A stretch of DNA of 64,000 nucleotides from Acidobacteriota bacterium (GTDB lineage Bacteria > Acidobacteriota > Terriglobia > UBA7540). Below the pieces are notes generated by a model that was not told the origin of the DNA, did no database searches, and was given only the letters and a program-made list of their open reading frames with translations. The stretch is taken from NCBI GenBank assembly GCA_021787735.1, contig JAJYLL010000009.1, positions 1 through 64,000 of the forward strand, in the 5' to 3' direction. The position numbers and the translations under genes are program-made. Below, piece after piece: positions 18,329 to 27,820 of the stretch; within the stretch, counting starts at the first letter, position 1; every line of letters begins with the position of its first letter.

Positions 18329-18925
18329 TTACCTTTGGCCACCAAACCGGAAGACGATTCCGGTGGAAATTCGCAGGTCGTTCTGGCTGTAGCCAAAAGC
18401 CTGTGGCCGGTAGTAATTAGCCTGAAACAGGCGAATGGCTATACTGCGGCTGACCTTGACATCCGGGCCACCTCCGAAGGCCATGGCGTAAGAACTGCTT
18501 GATGCTTTGGCAGTGGTGGCATTGATCGTTGTCTTGGTCTGCTCATAGCCGAACAGTGAATGGACGAAGGGTGTGACGCCCTTCAGGCCCGGATAGTAGA
18601 AGCGAGGACCGGAAAGAATATAAAACGTACTGAAATGGTTGCCACACCCCAGGACATTTTTGTTGCCGTAATTGTCGCCGAATTCCTGCGTAAGACCCAG
18701 CCAGTCCGTGGCTTTTTCAGTCATAGGCGCCTGCCAGCCGTTCATTGTGAATTTGCCGTTGGAAACGCCCGGCGTTGGAGCAGTCGTGTAAAAGAATGGG
18801 GAACTGAGATCGGTCCTCATATATGAGTAACCGCCAAAAATCTCAATTCCTTCGAACTGCTGGGCTTTAGCGACCGAGGGAACCGCGATGAGCAAAGTGG
18901 CGAGCTGCAAGAAGATTTTCCGCAT
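18329..18925 (-). CDS. Outer-membrane beta-barrel protein, OmpA/porin-like
   Basis: Signal peptide MRKIFLQLATLLIAVPSVAKAQ, FEGIEIFGGYSYMRTD, C-terminal LRISTGIVFRFGGQ. Confidence 0.8.
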   Translation of the reverse strand: MRKIFLQLATLLIAVPSVAKAQQFEGIEIFGGYSYMRTDLSSPFFYTTAPTPGVSNGKFTMNGWQAPMTEKATDWLGLTQEFGDNYGNKNVLGCGNHFSTFYILSGPRFYYPGLKGVTPFVHSLFGYEQTKTTINATTAKASSSSYAMAFGGGPDVKVSRSIAIRLFQANYYRPQAFGYSQNDLRISTGIVFRFGGQR

Positions 18926-19167
18926 AAATTCCTTTTTCTCTCTCCGTAAATGTCCTTTAATCTATGGTCACGCCATTACAATGCCGGAGCCAATCGGGCA
19001 ATTATGAAAGAAGGGGCCGAAATTCCACTCTTTGAAATGCCTGGATTTTTGGAGGCGGGATGGATGGGAATATGGCCGATGATTCCTGAGGAAACATGAA
19101 CGCCGACAGCTGGCGAGCAAATCATATGTCCCGACCAGTCAGACAACAGGGCTAGAATAAGAGCGAT

Positions 19168-19980
19168 ATGCCTGCGGGCGAAAGCAAACCCGGCAAAGTG
19201 CTGATAGTTGCAGGTTCTGATTCCAGTGGCGGGGCCGGCATTCAGGCTGATCTGAAGACGGTCTCCGCGCTCGGAGTCTACGGAATGACAGCGATCACGG
19301 CCCTGACTGCGCAGAGCACAGAGGGCGTGTACGGGATCGTGGAGATCGACCCGGAGTTTGTCGTATTGCAGATGCGGGTGTGTTTTGACGACGTGGGCTG
19401 TGATGCCGTAAAGACGGGCATGCTTCCAAATGCGGGGATCATTAGAGGCGTGGCAGACCAGATCAGCCGCCATCCCGGAGTTCCTGTGGTGGTTGATCCT
19501 GTGATGGTTTCAACGAGCGGAGTTCCGCTGCTCGACCCTCACGCGGTTGCCGACCTTAAGCAGAAACTGTTGCCACTGGCCACAGTAGTAACGCCCAATC
19601 TGCACGAAGCCAGCGCGCTGACCGGACAAGCAATCAGTGGGATTGACGAAATGAAAGAGGCAGCGCGGCGGCTTCGGGATTTTGGCCCAAAGAATGTTGT
19701 GGTTAAAGGAGGGCATCTGGAAGGTTCTGCGGTCGACCTGCTTTTTGATGGGCAGGAATTTATTGAGTTTGCAGCGGAGCGGATCGCGAAAAGAAACACT
19801 CACGGAACAGGGTGTATCTTTGCCTCAGCCCTTGCTGCAGGTCTGGCAAAAGGGAAAGCTGTTCGGGAAAGCGTTGTTTTGGCAAAAGAGTTTGTGACAG
19901 CGGCCATCCGCGAAGGTTTGCCCATCGGACACGGTCGCGGGCCTGCCAATCCAATGCATTTGCAGAGAACCCTTCCGTAA
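19168..19980 (+). CDS. thiD: Hydroxymethylpyrimidine/phosphomethylpyrimidine kinase
   Basis: VLIVAGSDSSGGAGIQADLKTVSALGVYGMTAITALTAQST; VVVDPVMVSTSG; NTHGTGCIFASALAAGLAKG. Confidence 0.96.
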   Translation: MPAGESKPGKVLIVAGSDSSGGAGIQADLKTVSALGVYGMTAITALTAQSTEGVYGIVEIDPEFVVLQMRVCFDDVGCDAVKTGMLPNAGIIRGVADQISRHPGVPVVVDPVMVSTSGVPLLDPHAVADLKQKLLPLATVVTPNLHEASALTGQAISGIDEMKEAARRLRDFGPKNVVVKGGHLEGSAVDLLFDGQEFIEFAAERIAKRNTHGTGCIFASALAAGLAKGKAVRESVVLAKEFVTAAIREGLPIGHGRGPANPMHLQRTLP

Positions 19981-20106
19981 ATGTTTCGCGGAAGGTGAGC
20001 TTGGTTTTATACTTGATTGGGGTGCTTGCCGGAGCTGGGGGCGAAGTAATTCCAGTTGTTCTAAGGGAGCACAAGAAGGGGTAAGTCAAGGGTCCACTGC
20101 GCCCCG

Positions 20107-21774
20107 ATGGACCACGACGCCGTTGGACAAAGGACGATGCGAAAACTCTTATTGATGGCCTTGAGCCTTATCGGACTTTTTGATTCTGCTTACCTGTTGT
20201 GGGAGTACACTTCACCGGCCCACCCCATGGTTTGCATGGGAGGAGGTTGCGACGCCGTTCGAGCCAGCGCATACTCGCATATCGTCGGCCTGCCGGTACC
20301 CATTTTCGGCATATTCATGTACGGGTTCCTGGTGTTGCTTCTCTTCCTTTATCCTCTGCTGCCCACTTCGATTGCGCGCCTTACGCAAAGCAGTGTCCTG
20401 CTGATTTCAGGAGCGGCTTTCCTGTTTTCCATCTATCTGACCGGGCTTGAAGCCTTTGTGATTCATGCCTGGTGCGTGTGGTGCGTTGTGTCCGCGCTGC
20501 TGGTAACCGGTATTTTTCTTTTATCCATTATGGAACGTTCGCACCCGCCGAAGCCTCTGGAACCTGCTGAAGCGCTCGCTGCAGTACAGCGCAATTTCGC
20601 CCTGATCCTTTTCGGCTTTGTGCTGGGAGTCCCTGCCTTTATTTTTCTGACCCAGCATGGCAGCACAGCCCCTTCAAAGCCGCCAAGCCCAAAGGCGGTC
20701 GAGGCGCATATGATCCGCCCGGATACGCATTTGTATGGAAACCCGAACGCCAAGGTAACCATTGTGGAATTCGGGGACTTTAAGTGTCCCGCCTGCCGTC
20801 AGGCGGAATCAAGCGCCAAGCAGATCCGGGAGAAATTCGGCAACCAGATTCGTTTTGCGTTCCGGGAGTTTCCTCTTGTAGGGGTCCATCCCGAGTCCGA
20901 GAAAGCCGCGGAAGCCGCGGAATGTGCCGGCCAGCAAGGCGAGTTCTGGCAGGCAGTGGACATGTTCTATGAGCATCAGGATGACTTGAGCGTGTCTGCT
21001 CTCAACCGGTACGCAAGGGGAATGGGACTTGATTCCCAGAAGTTCGCGGCGTGCCTCCAGAATGGAACGATGGCGGAGCGCGTGACCCGCGACCTAACCG
21101 ACGGTCAAGCGTTGGGTGTCCACGCAACGCCGACCTTTTTCATTGACGGTCGAGAAATCGTGGGGCCTCTTCCTTATGATCAGTTCGCACAGTTGGTTGA
21201 AAACGAATTGAAATTAGCCGGCGTAGAGCAGGCCGGGCAGAGTGGAACTTCGAAACCAGCGGAAACGCCCGAATCTTTCCCGGCAGGGAAGGCCAAAACC
21301 GGCAGCAAGAAATCTGCTATGCAGCCGACCGGCGGTGGCTCCCAGGACACCATGCAGGTCTTGGGTGGGTCCAATCTCTTTGCTGGGCTCCAGAATTCCG
21401 CTGCGGCGTGTAACGAGGAGGAAGCAAAAAAGCGCCAGCCTAAAATGATCGATACGCCCCAGGCTGAGAAGATTTTTGGCGATCACTCGCAAGCACTATT
21501 TGTGGACGTTCGGACCGCAAAGGATTTCCAGTCGGGCCACATCCCCGGAGCCCTGAACATGCCCATCGATTCCTTTGAGCAGGAATGCAAACGGCTACCA
21601 AAGGACAAAACGATCGTGCTCTACGAGGCCGGAAAATCGTCCGGCGACATCTGCGCATTCAGCCGGTCAGCAGGCCGGGTCCTTCTTTCACAGGGTTATT
21701 CTTATTCCGATGTTAACGTGTATCGCGATGGTCTGGCTGGGTGGACTAAAGCAGGACTTCCCACCAAACGCTGA
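20107..21774 (+). CDS. VKOR - DsbA-like thioredoxin - rhodanese-like fusion protein
   Basis: VKOR TM domain with HAWCVWC; thioredoxin-fold FGDFKCPACRQAE...ATPTFFIDGREIVG; C-terminal rhodanese-like FVDVRTAKDFQSGHIPGALNMPIDSF. Confidence 0.9.
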   Translation: MDHDAVGQRTMRKLLLMALSLIGLFDSAYLLWEYTSPAHPMVCMGGGCDAVRASAYSHIVGLPVPIFGIFMYGFLVLLLFLYPLLPTSIARLTQSSVLLISGAAFLFSIYLTGLEAFVIHAWCVWCVVSALLVTGIFLLSIMERSHPPKPLEPAEALAAVQRNFALILFGFVLGVPAFIFLTQHGSTAPSKPPSPKAVEAHMIRPDTHLYGNPNAKVTIVEFGDFKCPACRQAESSAKQIREKFGNQIRFAFREFPLVGVHPESEKAAEAAECAGQQGEFWQAVDMFYEHQDDLSVSALNRYARGMGLDSQKFAACLQNGTMAERVTRDLTDGQALGVHATPTFFIDGREIVGPLPYDQFAQLVENELKLAGVEQAGQSGTSKPAETPESFPAGKAKTGSKKSAMQPTGGGSQDTMQVLGGSNLFAGLQNSAAACNEEEAKKRQPKMIDTPQAEKIFGDHSQALFVDVRTAKDFQSGHIPGALNMPIDSFEQECKRLPKDKTIVLYEAGKSSGDICAFSRSAGRVLLSQGYSYSDVNVYRDGLAGWTKAGLPTKR

Positions 21775-22129
21775 CATTTCATACTTGAGTTTTAGGCCAC
21801 GCGAAAGCAGAGATATTCCGCCCCCCGAATTGGGTCTGCCAATACGTTCCACTCATTCACGGCCGGTTGACCTCCTGTCCCAACAGGATTTCTGACTCTT
21901 CGGGATTCCATCGGTACGATCAAGCGCACGCGTCGGCCCGGGTGTTTGGATAATCCTGTCAAGGCCTTATGCTCTTTTCAGCCTTTGCGATTTCATCCCG
22001 ATACAGCCATTTCTGGCTCATCCTTTTTATTCAATAGCCGATAACGTGGACGTGGGAAAGCCCCATCGCAGATCGCGCCGGGAAAGGATCTGACAAAGGG
22101 CGAGGGGGATTGGTCCCGCCTCGGATGCT

Positions 22130-23611
22130 ATGCCATTTCTTATTGAAAACGTCACAACAGTTGTTCTTGCATTTTTCATTCTTGCTTTACTGGGGAACCT
22201 GTCTCTGGTCGGAATCGTTCTCCTTCGTCGGCGAAGGCGAGACAGGTTCTTTGCTCGCATTGACGGTTTGCGCGAGCAGTATGGCCCCGTGCTGGAAGCA
22301 GTCCTTTCCGGTTGCACGGCCTATGCCCAGGGACTTGAAACGCTGCGGCAGATCTCCTGCCCCGACCGCCTCTTTATGCTGGAGCAGCTTTGCCTTGAGA
22401 AGAGGCCGGCGCCTGCCCAGGAACCCGTCTTGAGGCGCCTTTGTGAAGACCTTGGCTTGGTTAAAATCTGGCAGCAGCGACTGATGGGCCAGATCGATCA
22501 GGCGTCCTTGCGCGAAGCTTTGGTTAACCCCCAGGGACTGCTGCGGCGGGTCAAGATGCTTCAGTTCCTGATTCGTTCCAAGAGCGCAGAAAATCTCGGT
22601 CTGATCCGGCATGAACCGAGCTGGCCTCTTTTGGTCAAGGCGCTGGAGGACCCGAACCCGGATATTCGCATGGTTGCCGTGCGTTCACTTGCGGCCATCC
22701 AGCACCCTGGCAGCTTTGTGCCACTGGTCGAACAGCTTCATAAGTCAGTTCTTGAGTCGGCGCCCGTCCTTTCCGTGCGGACCCTGAAAACCGCCCTAGT
22801 CAGCTTTCCATTGCGGGACGCTAGAGATTTGTTGCCCTCCCTGCGGCATCCGGACCCGCGCATTCGTTTTGTGGCCACGGACATTATCAGGGAAATGGTT
22901 GAGCGGGAAGCTGCCGACAATCCGGATTTTCTTCTGGACCAAAGAATCATGGGCGGGGAAATGGTTGAAATGTTTCTGAAGAATTTGCCCTTTGATACTA
23001 ATCCGGACGTGCGCGCCCGGTCTGCTCCGGTGATTGCGCACCTTGCGGACCAGCGGGTGGCGCCCACATTGTTTACTCTGCTTGAAGACTCTGCATGGTT
23101 TGTTCGTCTTCACACCGTAAGGTCTCTGGCCAATCAAAGGTTCCTGCCCCATGCCAGCAGGATTGCGGCAACTCTGACGGACCCGAACTGGCGCGTGCGG
23201 GAAACTGCGGTCAGAGCTTTGCGGGGTTTCGGGCGCGCGGGGGTGGACCTGTTGACGCTTCATTTCCTTGCCACGAAAGACCGGTACAGCCGGGAGCAGG
23301 TGGCGGACGGGTTTCAGCGCACCGGCCTGATTCCTGAACTGCTTGCGTGCTGTGTAGAAACAGGCAATGGCAGGGAAACGGCAGTCCTTAAGAACCTGGC
23401 GGAAATGGGCAAGACCAGCTACATGATTTCGGTGATTGAACGCCGGAAAGGGAACGCGGAACTGCGCAGGAATTTCCTTATGCAGTTCGGCCGGTATCCC
23501 GACCCGCAGATCCATCACTGGGTTGAGCAGATGGCCGAGCAGGAGTCCGACTTTGACATGCGGGCGCTTGCGCAGGAGACCCTGGCCGCGCATTCACGGG
23601 AGGAAATGTAG
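22130..23611 (+). CDS. Membrane-anchored HEAT-repeat protein
   Basis: N-terminal TM (TTVVLAFFILALLGNLSLVGIVLLRRRRR), repeats such as LVKALEDPNPDIRMVAVRSLAAIQ and LTDPNWRVRETAVRALRGFG. Confidence 0.88.
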   Translation: MPFLIENVTTVVLAFFILALLGNLSLVGIVLLRRRRRDRFFARIDGLREQYGPVLEAVLSGCTAYAQGLETLRQISCPDRLFMLEQLCLEKRPAPAQEPVLRRLCEDLGLVKIWQQRLMGQIDQASLREALVNPQGLLRRVKMLQFLIRSKSAENLGLIRHEPSWPLLVKALEDPNPDIRMVAVRSLAAIQHPGSFVPLVEQLHKSVLESAPVLSVRTLKTALVSFPLRDARDLLPSLRHPDPRIRFVATDIIREMVEREAADNPDFLLDQRIMGGEMVEMFLKNLPFDTNPDVRARSAPVIAHLADQRVAPTLFTLLEDSAWFVRLHTVRSLANQRFLPHASRIAATLTDPNWRVRETAVRALRGFGRAGVDLLTLHFLATKDRYSREQVADGFQRTGLIPELLACCVETGNGRETAVLKNLAEMGKTSYMISVIERRKGNAELRRNFLMQFGRYPDPQIHHWVEQMAEQESDFDMRALAQETLAAHSREEM

Positions 23612-23615
23612 TTCC

Positions 23616-25034
23616 ATGGAACTGTGGCGGCAGGTCTTTATTTACGGGATGAACGTGTTCAACCTGCTCATCGTCTCGTATTTTTTTATTGCGAACGGCG
23701 TCTATACGCTGCTGATGGTGATATCTCTGGCGGCGGTTTGGCTTTACAACCGTCGTCTTGCCTACCAGGACTTGGATGATATCCGGGAATCGCCTGTAAC
23801 GCCTCCCGTAACCATTGTGATTCCGGCGTGGAATGAAGAGCAGATCATCGTGGAAACAACGGAGTCCACGCTCCAGACCGACTACCCGGAACTGGAAGTA
23901 GTAGTCGTGGACGACGGTTCAAACGATACCACGCTCAAGCGGCTGATTGACAATTTTCATCTGGTAAAGATGGACCTGATCTATCGCCCGCAAATTCCGA
24001 CTCAGACCGTCCGGGGTTTCTATATGAACCCGGACCTTCCCACCCTGCTGGTTGTGAGCAAGGAAAACGGTGGCAAGCCGGACGCTTTGAACGTGGGCGT
24101 CAACATCTGCCGCACTCCCTATTTCTGCACGTTGGATTCAGACTCGATCCTGGAGCGGGACGCGCTGCTGCGCCTGATGCGTCCGGTGATCCACTCCCCC
24201 ATCAACACGGTTGTCAGCGGCGGCATCGTCCGGGTTATGAACGGTTGCCAGGTGCGCGACGGGCGGGTGACAAAAGTAGAGTTGCCTAAGTCGCGCCTGG
24301 AGCGTTTTCAGGTAGTGGAATACCTGCGAAGCTTCCTCTTTGGGCGTACCGGCTGGGATTTGCTGGGTGGGACCATGATTGTTTCCGGAGCGTTTGCGGT
24401 TTTCCACCGCGATACCGTAATGGAGGCAGGCGGGTTTGCGCACGATACGGTGACCGAGGATATGGACTTGGTCGTCCAGTTGCATCACTGGGCCTCGAAA
24501 CACAATCGGCGTATCCGGATGTCTTTTACTTCGGATCCTGTCTGCTGGACGGAATGTCCATCCACCCTCAGGATGCTGGGCAATCAGCGTCGGCGCTGGC
24601 AGCTTGGCCTGTGTCAAACCTTATGGAAACACTCGGAAATGCTGTTTAACCGGAAATATGGAATGGTGGGCAATTTCAGCTTTCCTTTTCACTTCTACGT
24701 GGAAGCGCTGGGAGCCGTGGTGGAATTTCTGGGCTATTTTATGGTTCCGCTGGCAATCATTTTCGGCATGGTGCCTGCAATGCTCTACTTGCTTTTTGTC
24801 CTCCTTAGCCTCGCTTACGGTGGTCTGCTCTCTATTGGCGCCGTGCTGCTGGAAGAATTGACCTACCGCCGTTATCCCAGCTACCGCGACCTTACTAGGT
24901 TGCTCTGGTATGCCTTTATCGAAAACCTTGGCTACCGCCAGCTCATCCTCTACTACCGGTTTGAGGGCGTGGTGCGGTTCCTGACCGGCTACGGGCGTTG
25001 GGAAAAGGTTACCCACGTTGGAATTGCAAACTAG
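23616..25034 (+). CDS. Family 2 glycosyltransferase, processive polysaccharide synthase type (PgaC/BcsA-like)
   Basis: VTIVIPAWNEEQIIVETTESTL, VVVDDGSNDTT, LDSDSIL, TEDMDLVVQLH, QRRRWQLG motif, N- and C-terminal TM segments; 4 nt after the HEAT gene. Confidence 0.93.
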   Translation: MELWRQVFIYGMNVFNLLIVSYFFIANGVYTLLMVISLAAVWLYNRRLAYQDLDDIRESPVTPPVTIVIPAWNEEQIIVETTESTLQTDYPELEVVVVDDGSNDTTLKRLIDNFHLVKMDLIYRPQIPTQTVRGFYMNPDLPTLLVVSKENGGKPDALNVGVNICRTPYFCTLDSDSILERDALLRLMRPVIHSPINTVVSGGIVRVMNGCQVRDGRVTKVELPKSRLERFQVVEYLRSFLFGRTGWDLLGGTMIVSGAFAVFHRDTVMEAGGFAHDTVTEDMDLVVQLHHWASKHNRRIRMSFTSDPVCWTECPSTLRMLGNQRRRWQLGLCQTLWKHSEMLFNRKYGMVGNFSFPFHFYVEALGAVVEFLGYFMVPLAIIFGMVPAMLYLLFVLLSLAYGGLLSIGAVLLEELTYRRYPSYRDLTRLLWYAFIENLGYRQLILYYRFEGVVRFLTGYGRWEKVTHVGIAN

Positions 25035-25350
25035 GCATGTCAAGTGCCACGCCTGAAGAACCGAATTGGCCTTTCTCTGCTTTTCACCCTTAAACGTTCC
25101 TGGCGTTGTCGCGCAAATATCGGAAGAAAAAGTAAGAGCAAGGGAGTCTCGCTCACCTTGGTCAAGTTCTCCCTAAAGTGCGTGGCTGAATTCGACGATA
25201 TCCGATTGAAAGGATGCTCGAAATGGTTCGTTCTGCCGGCCCGTTTGGGTGTACGGGATTGAGGCCATCATTATTTCCTGAGAAACGAATGTTGCCGTGC
25301 AAAGCGCCGCTGGCGATTAACTGCACTTTGTGAAGGAAGACTTGGTGCTC

Positions 25351-27810
25351 ATGGGGGTTTTTATCAGGAATCTCTCGCTTACAGCTTTCCTGCTGATAGT
25401 GAGTATCTGCGCCTATGGGTTTTTGTCAGCGCAGCTGGCGGGTAACTCTCCCCACAGCATGGCAAGAACCGGCTTCGAAGATAGCCAATACGAGTTATCG
25501 TGCGAGCTCTTTCTAAAGGGCTGTTCATCCAACCCATCTCTGGTGGGGCTGCCTAGTGCGGCTGTTTCAGCCCAGACTGGCATTCCCAATCTGCGGAAAT
25601 CTTTGCATCTGACCTTGGCCGCAAGGCTGCACAATGGGTACTTTCAGGTTCCGCAAGACGGCTTGTGGAGAACGGATTACATCGCAGGCGTGGACATTGG
25701 TCCTGCCACGCCGGGCCATTTTGCAACTGAACCGCCCAGCGACCCAGCCGTCTATGCCAGTTGGTTTGACAAGATCGGGGTGATGGGAGCGAATACCATT
25801 CGTGTTTACACTTTGCTCCCGCCCGGTTTTTACCAAGCTCTGCTTGATTACGACCGAGCACATCCGCAGCAGCCTTTGTATCTGTTCCAGGAGATCTGGC
25901 TCGAAGATCCGCTGGACGGAAATCTTTTTGATCCCGGCTTTACCGCGGATTACCAGAAGGAGGTTCGCGACGTGGTGGACGCCATCCACGGCGATGCGAA
26001 TATCCCTCCTCGTCCCGCCCATGCGAGCGGAATTTTCAGTGCCGACGTCTCACCTTACGTTATGGGATGGGTCATTGGCCGTGAGATCGAGCCTCACGTG
26101 GCCGTCATTACTAACGCTCATCATCCTGAACCTACGAATTTCACGGGTCGATTCCTCTCCGTGCAAGGCGCGAACGCCACCGAGTTGTGGCTGACCATGC
26201 GGATAGATGAGACGCTCCAATACGAAGCGAGTCGATACCATTGGCAGCGGCCTATCTGTTTTGTGAACTGGCCTCCGCTTGACCCACTGAAGCATCCGAG
26301 TACGATACCTCAGCGGGAGGAGATGCGGCTCAGAGAGAAAGTGTTGGGCCAGGAATTTGCGCCGCTTACAACCGTTCCGGACGATCTGGATGTTGTTTCC
26401 CTCGACGAGGAGAAGATTACGCCCTTGTCGGATGACCCGGCAGGTTATTTCGCGATGTACCATATTTACCCTACGTACCCGGACTTTATCTTTCTCGATC
26501 CTGCCTACCAGAAAGCGAAGGACGACGAGGGGCCGAACCGTTATTGGGGCTACCTTCAGGCACTCCGGGCCCATTACCGGAAGACGCCGGTGCTCGTGGG
26601 CGAGTACGGCCTCTCAACGAGTATTGGCATCGCGCACTTCAGCCCTGACGGCATGAACCACGGGGGCTTCAGTGAGCTTCAGCAGGGAAAGGCCTTGGCA
26701 CGGCTCACGGTGGACATTGAGAAGGTTGGGTACGCCGGAGGGATCATTTTCGAGTGGATCGACGAGTGGTGGAAGCACAATTGGATCGCTGCTGACTTTG
26801 AAATCCCCTTTGAGCGAAAGCCACTTTGGCACAACGACCTCGATCCCGAACAGTCATACGGTCTTATGAAATTCGTGCCCGCAAACCACCGCGAATGGAA
26901 AGAACTCTGGCACGCTCCCACTGAGGTTGATGTTCCCGGCCACTCTGTGCCGCCAGACCACATTGGGAAAGTCGTCAGCGTTCAAGCATCCTGGGATCCC
27001 TCCGCCCTGTACCTTAACATTAAGACAAATCTTCCGCCGGGCCAAAGGCCAGACTGGTCCAAGGTGAGATATTTCGTCGCGCTGAATACCTGTGGTGTTC
27101 CCTGTGGCTCCGGTTTGCTCGCCACGGCGGGTGATGTTGAGATGAAAGATGGGGCGAATTTTCTGGTGTCCATCAAAGGCCCCAATGATACGAAGCTGCT
27201 GATCGCAGCGAATTACAATCCATACCGCAAGCAGCCATTAGGGAAGGTCCCAGGCATCACGACGGTTGAGATCCCGCCGAATCTGCAAACGCACTTCGAT
27301 CCCAGAGGTTCGTTTGGAGAACAAGTTGTAGAAACCAATCGAAGGATCTACGGTGAAAACGGGAGTGTATTTCCTTCAGTCGAGTACAGTCGAAGCCCGC
27401 TCTATTACGGCAATTTCAGCCTCCGAGCGAGTGATTACGATTCGCTGGGTCAATTCTTTTACGATCCATCGAGCGCAACGGTTCGTCTTCGCCTTTCCTG
27501 GGGCCTCCTTCTCGCGCTTGATCCCTCGGAGGGCCTTGTCTACAGGGGCACGGATAGCCACGGAAAACCTTTTGGCAAGCTTTCCGGGGAAATCCGGATT
27601 GCGGTTGTTTCTGCCGAAGTGTCAACGCCCGGAGCCGCGGCAGTGCCATTTCAGATCGTGGCGGCCAAGCCTTCTGGAGAGGTGATTGATCAAGGTCTCG
27701 CCTTGCCGTGGCCGACGTGGTCATACGTGTCTTCGGAGGCGGTTCTGAAGCGAAGTTACCCGGCGGTAGAAGCCGTCTTCCGAAAGATAACCGCACATCC
27801 TTTCCACTAA
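25351..27810 (+). CDS. Secreted glycoside hydrolase-like TIM-barrel protein with C-terminal beta domain
   Basis: Signal peptide MGVFIRNLSLTAFLLIVSICAYGFLSAQ; YFQVPQDGLWRTDYIAGVDIGPATPGHF; GANTIRVYTLLPPGFY; GWVIGREIEP; LVGEYGLST; GGIIFEWIDEWWKHNW. Confidence 0.7.
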   Translation: MGVFIRNLSLTAFLLIVSICAYGFLSAQLAGNSPHSMARTGFEDSQYELSCELFLKGCSSNPSLVGLPSAAVSAQTGIPNLRKSLHLTLAARLHNGYFQVPQDGLWRTDYIAGVDIGPATPGHFATEPPSDPAVYASWFDKIGVMGANTIRVYTLLPPGFYQALLDYDRAHPQQPLYLFQEIWLEDPLDGNLFDPGFTADYQKEVRDVVDAIHGDANIPPRPAHASGIFSADVSPYVMGWVIGREIEPHVAVITNAHHPEPTNFTGRFLSVQGANATELWLTMRIDETLQYEASRYHWQRPICFVNWPPLDPLKHPSTIPQREEMRLREKVLGQEFAPLTTVPDDLDVVSLDEEKITPLSDDPAGYFAMYHIYPTYPDFIFLDPAYQKAKDDEGPNRYWGYLQALRAHYRKTPVLVGEYGLSTSIGIAHFSPDGMNHGGFSELQQGKALARLTVDIEKVGYAGGIIFEWIDEWWKHNWIAADFEIPFERKPLWHNDLDPEQSYGLMKFVPANHREWKELWHAPTEVDVPGHSVPPDHIGKVVSVQASWDPSALYLNIKTNLPPGQRPDWSKVRYFVALNTCGVPCGSGLLATAGDVEMKDGANFLVSIKGPNDTKLLIAANYNPYRKQPLGKVPGITTVEIPPNLQTHFDPRGSFGEQVVETNRRIYGENGSVFPSVEYSRSPLYYGNFSLRASDYDSLGQFFYDPSSATVRLRLSWGLLLALDPSEGLVYRGTDSHGKPFGKLSGEIRIAVVSAEVSTPGAAAVPFQIVAAKPSGEVIDQGLALPWPTWSYVSSEAVLKRSYPAVEAVFRKITAHPFH

Positions 27811-27820
27811 GGGAATTCCT

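Noticed and set aside
19081-19168. Possible TPP riboswitch upstream of thiD
   Set aside because: CCTGAGGAAACATGAACGC resembles part of the motif, but the conserved CTGAGA...ACCTGA core pairs are not present
22796-23593. 265-aa minus-strand ORF antisense to the HEAT gene
   Set aside because: Arg/His/Pro-rich shadow translation without domain signal
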